Shown: one piece after another, positions 60,787-64,000 of the stretch
Layout of the letters: every line of letters begins with the position of its first letter
Position numbering within the stretch: the stretch's first letter is position 1
Made by a program: the position numbers and the translations under genes
DNA from: Gottfriedia sp002574545
GTDB taxonomy: Bacteria; Bacillota; Bacilli; Bacillales; Bacillaceae_G
Reading direction: 5' to 3' (one strand)
Length of the DNA: 64,000 nucleotides
Assembly (NCBI GenBank): GCA_052180195.1
Contig: CP197469.1
The notes under the pieces: model-generated
Seen by the model: the letters and a program-made list of their open reading frames with translations, nothing else
The model's database searches: none
Told to the model about the DNA's origin: nothing

Positions 60787-61206
60787 ATGGTTGCGATCAG
60801 TTTATTTGTAATTGGAGTTTTATTAATTATCATCGAAATGTTTTCATTAACCTTTGTATTCTTATGGATCGGTATTGCGAGTATTCTAGCATCAGTTGTA
60901 AGTTATTTAACAGGATCAAACACCTTTACTTTTATCGTTTTTGTTATTAGTGCATTAATTTTGTGGCTTAGTACTAAGAAATTTGCAAAAAGAATCCACC
61001 AACAAAAAACGATTGAAAATGGAGTATATGCTTTAGTTGGTAAAGAGGTCGTTGTAGCATCTGTTGAATTAAATGATGATACAGTAGGTACGACCAAAGT
61101 TTATGGTGATGAATGGACAATCCGTTCTACAGAACCATTATTTATAAATAAAAAGGTAATTGTAACAAAAATTGAAGGTGCAACTTTATACGTAAAAAAT
61201 AACTAA
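60787..61206 (+). CDS. NfeD-like membrane protein
   Basis: The 139-residue protein has three or four membrane helices (residues 1-75) followed by an OB-fold domain (GKEVVVASVELNDDTVGTTKVYGDEWTIRSTEP). This is the short NfeD form that works with an SPFH protein in flotillin-like membrane microdomains. AGGAGGGG precedes the ATG. The SPFH partner begins 15 bases after its stop. Confidence 0.9.
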   Translation: MVAISLFVIGVLLIIIEMFSLTFVFLWIGIASILASVVSYLTGSNTFTFIVFVISALILWLSTKKFAKRIHQQKTIENGVYALVGKEVVVASVELNDDTVGTTKVYGDEWTIRSTEPLFINKKVIVTKIEGATLYVKNN

Positions 61207-61221
61207 TTGAGGAGAAATGTT

Positions 61222-62187
61222 ATGTCTGATGTAGGTTCTATGGTTGGTCCAATTATTATTGGAATTATTGTTTTATTTGTTGTTTTACTTTTGTTATCTA
61301 GTATTCGCATTGTTAGACAATCTGAAGTGTATCTAGTGGAACGATTAGGGAAATTCCATCGTAAATTAGAGAGTGGAATTCACGTTGTCATACCATTTGT
61401 TGAACGCGTAGCTAGTAAAAAAACTTTGCGTGAGACTGTGGTAGATTTCCCACCACAATCGATGATTACAAAAGATAATGTTAGTATCCAAGTAGACTCA
61501 GTTGTCTTCTATCAAGTAACTGATGTTGTACGACATGAATACGAAATTGCTAATCCACTGTCTGCAATTTCTAATTTAACAGCTACTACTTTACGTAACT
61601 TAATAGGGGAATTAGATTTAGATGAAACTTTAACAAGTCGTGATACTGTTAATAATAAACTCCGTGCTGTTCTTGACCAAGCAACGGATAAATGGGGTAT
61701 GAAAGTAAATCGTGTAGAGATCCGAAATATCATTCCACCAATTGATATACAAAATGCGATGGAGCGACAAATGCAAGCAGAACGTACTCGTCGTGAAAAA
61801 GTATTAAATGCACAAGGTGAAAAAGAATCAAAAATCCTGAAAGCAGAAGGAGAAAAGCAATCAAAAATTCTTGAAGCTGAAGGGGAACGTTTAAGCCAAG
61901 TTGAAAAAGCTCGAGGAGATAAAGATTCTCAAGTTTTACGTGCTGAAGGGGAAGCAGAGGCAATCATTAAACTTGCTGAAGCAAAAGCTAGAGGGGAACA
62001 ACTTGTGTTAGATGTTTGGAGAAATGCAGAGCCAACTAAAGAAATGGTTCAATTGCGTTCAATGGAAGCTTTAGAAAAAGTAGCTTATGGTCATGCATCA
62101 AAACTTGTTATTCCGACAGACGCTACAAAGCTTCTAGGTATGGTTGAAAGTGTAAAAGAGGTTATTAAATCTGATAAAACAGAATAA
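61222..62187 (+). CDS. SPFH/band 7 (stomatin-like) protein
   Basis: The protein has one N-terminal membrane helix (about residues 8-30), a band 7 domain with VRQSEVYLVERLGKFHRKLESGIH and a long coiled coil rich in Glu/Lys/Arg/Ala with GEKESKILKAEGEKQSKILEAEGE near residues 200-235. The length is 321. ATG 61222 follows TGAGGAGAA; the TTG at 61207 is inside that site. It pairs with the upstream NfeD gene. The closest kinds are stomatin/QmcA-like proteins, not FloT, which is longer. Confidence 0.92.
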   Translation: MSDVGSMVGPIIIGIIVLFVVLLLLSSIRIVRQSEVYLVERLGKFHRKLESGIHVVIPFVERVASKKTLRETVVDFPPQSMITKDNVSIQVDSVVFYQVTDVVRHEYEIANPLSAISNLTATTLRNLIGELDLDETLTSRDTVNNKLRAVLDQATDKWGMKVNRVEIRNIIPPIDIQNAMERQMQAERTRREKVLNAQGEKESKILKAEGEKQSKILEAEGERLSQVEKARGDKDSQVLRAEGEAEAIIKLAEAKARGEQLVLDVWRNAEPTKEMVQLRSMEALEKVAYGHASKLVIPTDATKLLGMVESVKEVIKSDKTE

Positions 62188-62190
62188 AAA

Positions 62191-62226
62191 AAAGCCCCTT
62201 AGCCATTTTGTTAAGGGGCTTTTAAG
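62191..62226. terminator. Bidirectional intrinsic terminator
   Basis: 11-bp stem, 62191-62201 with 62212-62222, with A- and T-runs on the two sides. Confidence 0.85.
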
Positions 62227-62251
62227 TATAGCTAAAAAGATGATTAGTTAA

Positions 62252-63319
62252 TCAACCATTGTGGTATTTATACATCCATAAGATTCCGGATTTAATTAAT
62301 CTTGGAACACGACCGATTAGTGGGCGTTCATTGAATAGTCCAAAACCGTGTTTTTTACCTAATGAGCCCATAATACCTTTTAGTTTTATTTTAGGCATTA
62401 CTTCTGGAAGGTCTTCACCTTTCCATTTTTTTTGTAGAACCATAACGATTTGTTCTGCTTGAGCTTCCGCAAGTTGTGCAGAAGGTGCATATGGTAATGA
62501 AGCACAATCTCCAACTACATAAACATGCTCATCGTCTGGTAAATGATGATATTTCGTTACAACGACTCTTCCTGTATTGTCTTTTTCTACGTCTAAATTG
62601 CGGACAACTTCAACAGGTTGAATTCCCGCTGTCCAAATAACAGCGTCACAATGAATCTTGTCATCATGATTAAATAAAGTATTTTTCTCTACTTTTGTAA
62701 TGTTAGAATTGCTAACAATTTTTACATCGTGCTCAATAAACCAGTTTTGAACATAATAACTAAGTTTTTCTGGAAACATTGATAAAATTCGGCTTCCACG
62801 ATCAAAAAGTAAAATTTCTAAATCGCTTCTACTTTCTCTTAGCTCACTAGCTACTTCTACTCCACTTAATCCAGCACCTACAACACCGACTACTGAATTA
62901 GGAGGTAGACTGTTTACATTTTCATAAGCGTTTCTTGTTTTTTCAATTGTTTGAATACTATAAGTATATTCAGGTGCACCAGGTACGTTATGATATTTAT
63001 CCTCACAACCTAAACCGATAATTAAATCATCATAAGAAACTGATTTTCCATTGCTTAATTCTACTTTCTTGTTTGCCGTATCAATTGTAGTAATATCTCC
63101 ATATACAACTTTTAATTTCTCATGAGTTGGTAATGGTATTCTAATGTGTTGCTCTGGAACCGTACCTGCAACTAATGCATAATACTCAGTTTTAAAGCAA
63201 TGAAAAGAATTTCGATCAATCAATGTGATATGAACATCCTCAGGCAAATCAGATGTTAATAGACGTGACAAAGCACGAATATTTCCATATCCGGCACCTA
63301 GTAATACGAGGTTTTTCAT
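62252..63319 (-). CDS. yutJ: NAD(P)/FAD-dependent oxidoreductase YutJ (NDH-2-like)
   Basis: A type II NADH dehydrogenase-like flavoprotein. The FAD site is LLGAGYGNIRALSRLL at the N-terminus, the NAD(P) site VGVVGAGLSGVEVASEL at about residue 144, and the second FAD motif YVVGDCASLPYAPSAQLAEAQAEQI near residue 270. The length is 355, shorter than the main Ndh (about 390). It may lack the C-terminal membrane anchor, so electron acceptor and role are open. AAGGGGA precedes the ATG. Position next to yuzB fits yutJ. Confidence 0.9.
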   Translation of the reverse strand: MKNLVLLGAGYGNIRALSRLLTSDLPEDVHITLIDRNSFHCFKTEYYALVAGTVPEQHIRIPLPTHEKLKVVYGDITTIDTANKKVELSNGKSVSYDDLIIGLGCEDKYHNVPGAPEYTYSIQTIEKTRNAYENVNSLPPNSVVGVVGAGLSGVEVASELRESRSDLEILLFDRGSRILSMFPEKLSYYVQNWFIEHDVKIVSNSNITKVEKNTLFNHDDKIHCDAVIWTAGIQPVEVVRNLDVEKDNTGRVVVTKYHHLPDDEHVYVVGDCASLPYAPSAQLAEAQAEQIVMVLQKKWKGEDLPEVMPKIKLKGIMGSLGKKHGFGLFNERPLIGRVPRLIKSGILWMYKYHNG

Positions 63320-63514
63320 AGTTGATGTTCCCCTTTTGTTTTATTAGCGTTGAATGAAAAAATTTTTCTATTTTTCGACAATTATATTATATATATTTTA
63401 TGTTAAAATAACAACGCTTAACTCTGTAAAATAACGCTCATTCCATATATTCTCAAAAGGTTGACGTTTTTAAAAAAAAAGAGTAACTTTATGAGGAGCA
63501 AGGAGTGAAAAAGA

Positions 63515-63751
63515 GTGAGACCATTAATCGAATTTTGTATAAAAAACCTAGCAGACGGTGCACAAAAGGCTTTAGAACAGCTTGAACGTGATCCAAATCT
63601 AGATATACTAGAATATGGCTGCCTTGGATATTGTGGAAAATGTAATCTATCACTTTTTGCACTAGTTGAAGGGGAAGTAGTAACTGGAGAAACGGCAACC
63701 GAGCTAGTAGATAATATTTATATTTTCTTAGAAGAAAATATGTTAATATAA
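63515..63751 (+). CDS. yuzB: YuzB family protein (DUF1450)
   Basis: The 78-residue protein matches DUF1450: ILEYGCLGYCGKCNLSLFALVEGEVV has the Cys-rich core (CxxxCxxC), and IEFCIKNLADGAQ the start with another Cys. An Fe-S cluster is possible given the motif, but none is established. The GTG start at 63515 follows AAGGAGTG. It is divergent from yutJ. Confidence 0.92.
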   Translation: MRPLIEFCIKNLADGAQKALEQLERDPNLDILEYGCLGYCGKCNLSLFALVEGEVVTGETATELVDNIYIFLEENMLI

Positions 63752-63753
63752 GT

Positions 63754-63786
63754 AGCACTGTTAATAATTAACAGTGCTTTTTTATA
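63754..63786 (+). terminator. yuzB terminator
   Basis: Perfect 11-bp stem, 63754-63764 with 63768-63778, then a T-run. Confidence 0.85.
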
Positions 63787-63948
63787 TGTTTCGAGCAATT
63801 TCTACAAAAGTTCAGTCGTAACTCGTTAACCATTCATCGACGATCCTCTTATTTAACCATTTAAAATACTCTTCTTTCGTTTAATCACATTAACAAATAC
63901 AATTATAATTACGTAAACTATTTTAAAAAATTTAGCAAAATTGATGCA

Positions 63949-63980
63949 AAAAAATGAGCATTCACCTAAGTGAAGCTCTT
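63949..63980 (-). terminator. Terminator of a minus-strand gene beyond the window
   Basis: GAGC(A)TTCAC (63956-63965) pairs with GTGAAGCTC (63970-63978), and the minus strand continues with a T-run. It predicts a minus-strand gene ending just after position 64000. Confidence 0.6.
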
Positions 63981-64000
63981 AAAATGTTTCTATATCGAGA

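Overview
This window is chromosomal DNA from a low-GC, endospore-forming member of the Bacillaceae. The evidence is AGGAGG-type ribosome binding sites with frequent TTG/GTG starts, many U-tailed terminators, sporulation genes (ytaF, yunB, lytH, yutC, yutH) and long blocks in the order of the Bacillus subtilis yus, yur, yun and yut gene clusters. It looks like core chromosome with an accessory stretch in the first third; no tRNA, rRNA, prophage, transposase or CRISPR array was seen.

Positions 1-9.9 kb hold mixed genes: the end of ytaF, a COG4705 membrane protein, an S66 carboxypeptidase followed by a decayed copy of its own 3' end, a NUDIX hydrolase, a second-type methionine aminopeptidase, a VOC protein, an ABC-F ATPase behind a short leader ORF and terminator, a Gly-Pro-Gly-His repeat protein, a Gfo/Idh/MocA oxidoreductase and a LOG-family protein. 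Positions 9.9-22.4 kb are rich in drug/peptide-type ABC-2 transporters: two paralogous ATPase-permease pairs, and a TetR-controlled ATPase plus two permeases with visible operators. They surround a kynurenine operon (kynU-kynB-kynA) and a cation diffusion facilitator. An FNT transporter and YusU follow.

Positions 24-36.4 kb follow the B. subtilis yus order: fadM, the small gene yuzL, fadN-fadA-fadE behind a FadR box, yusI, gcvH, yusF, yusE, a yusD-like gene, then metN-metI-metQ behind a SAM-I riboswitch. Together they cover fatty acid beta-oxidation, proline oxidation, glycine cleavage and methionine uptake. After a 2-hydroxyacid dehydrogenase comes a striking 1.17-kb non-coding array of 22 full 52/53-bp hairpin repeats (37649-38813), then a DUF3298 protein, a DUF2164 protein and the sufCDSUB iron-sulfur operon.

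Positions 46-64 kb follow the yun/yut order: yunE, yunD, yunC, an HD-GYP protein, yunB, lytH, lipA, yutC, yutD, a DUF3055 protein, glpX with a cre site, yutE, yutF, yutG, yutH, yutI, yuzD, an NfeD/SPFH pair, yutJ and yuzB. SUF, YutI, LipA and GcvH form a plausible Fe-S and lipoate supply chain, since LipA needs Fe-S clusters and GcvH needs lipoate.

The least explained items are the 52-bp hairpin array, the ABC-F leader/attenuator, two intergenic clusters of DnaA-box-like nonamers (9.66-9.83 kb and 54.77-54.94 kb), a MITE-like element between two copies of the same terminator downstream of lipA, and the decayed partial duplication after the S66 peptidase gene.
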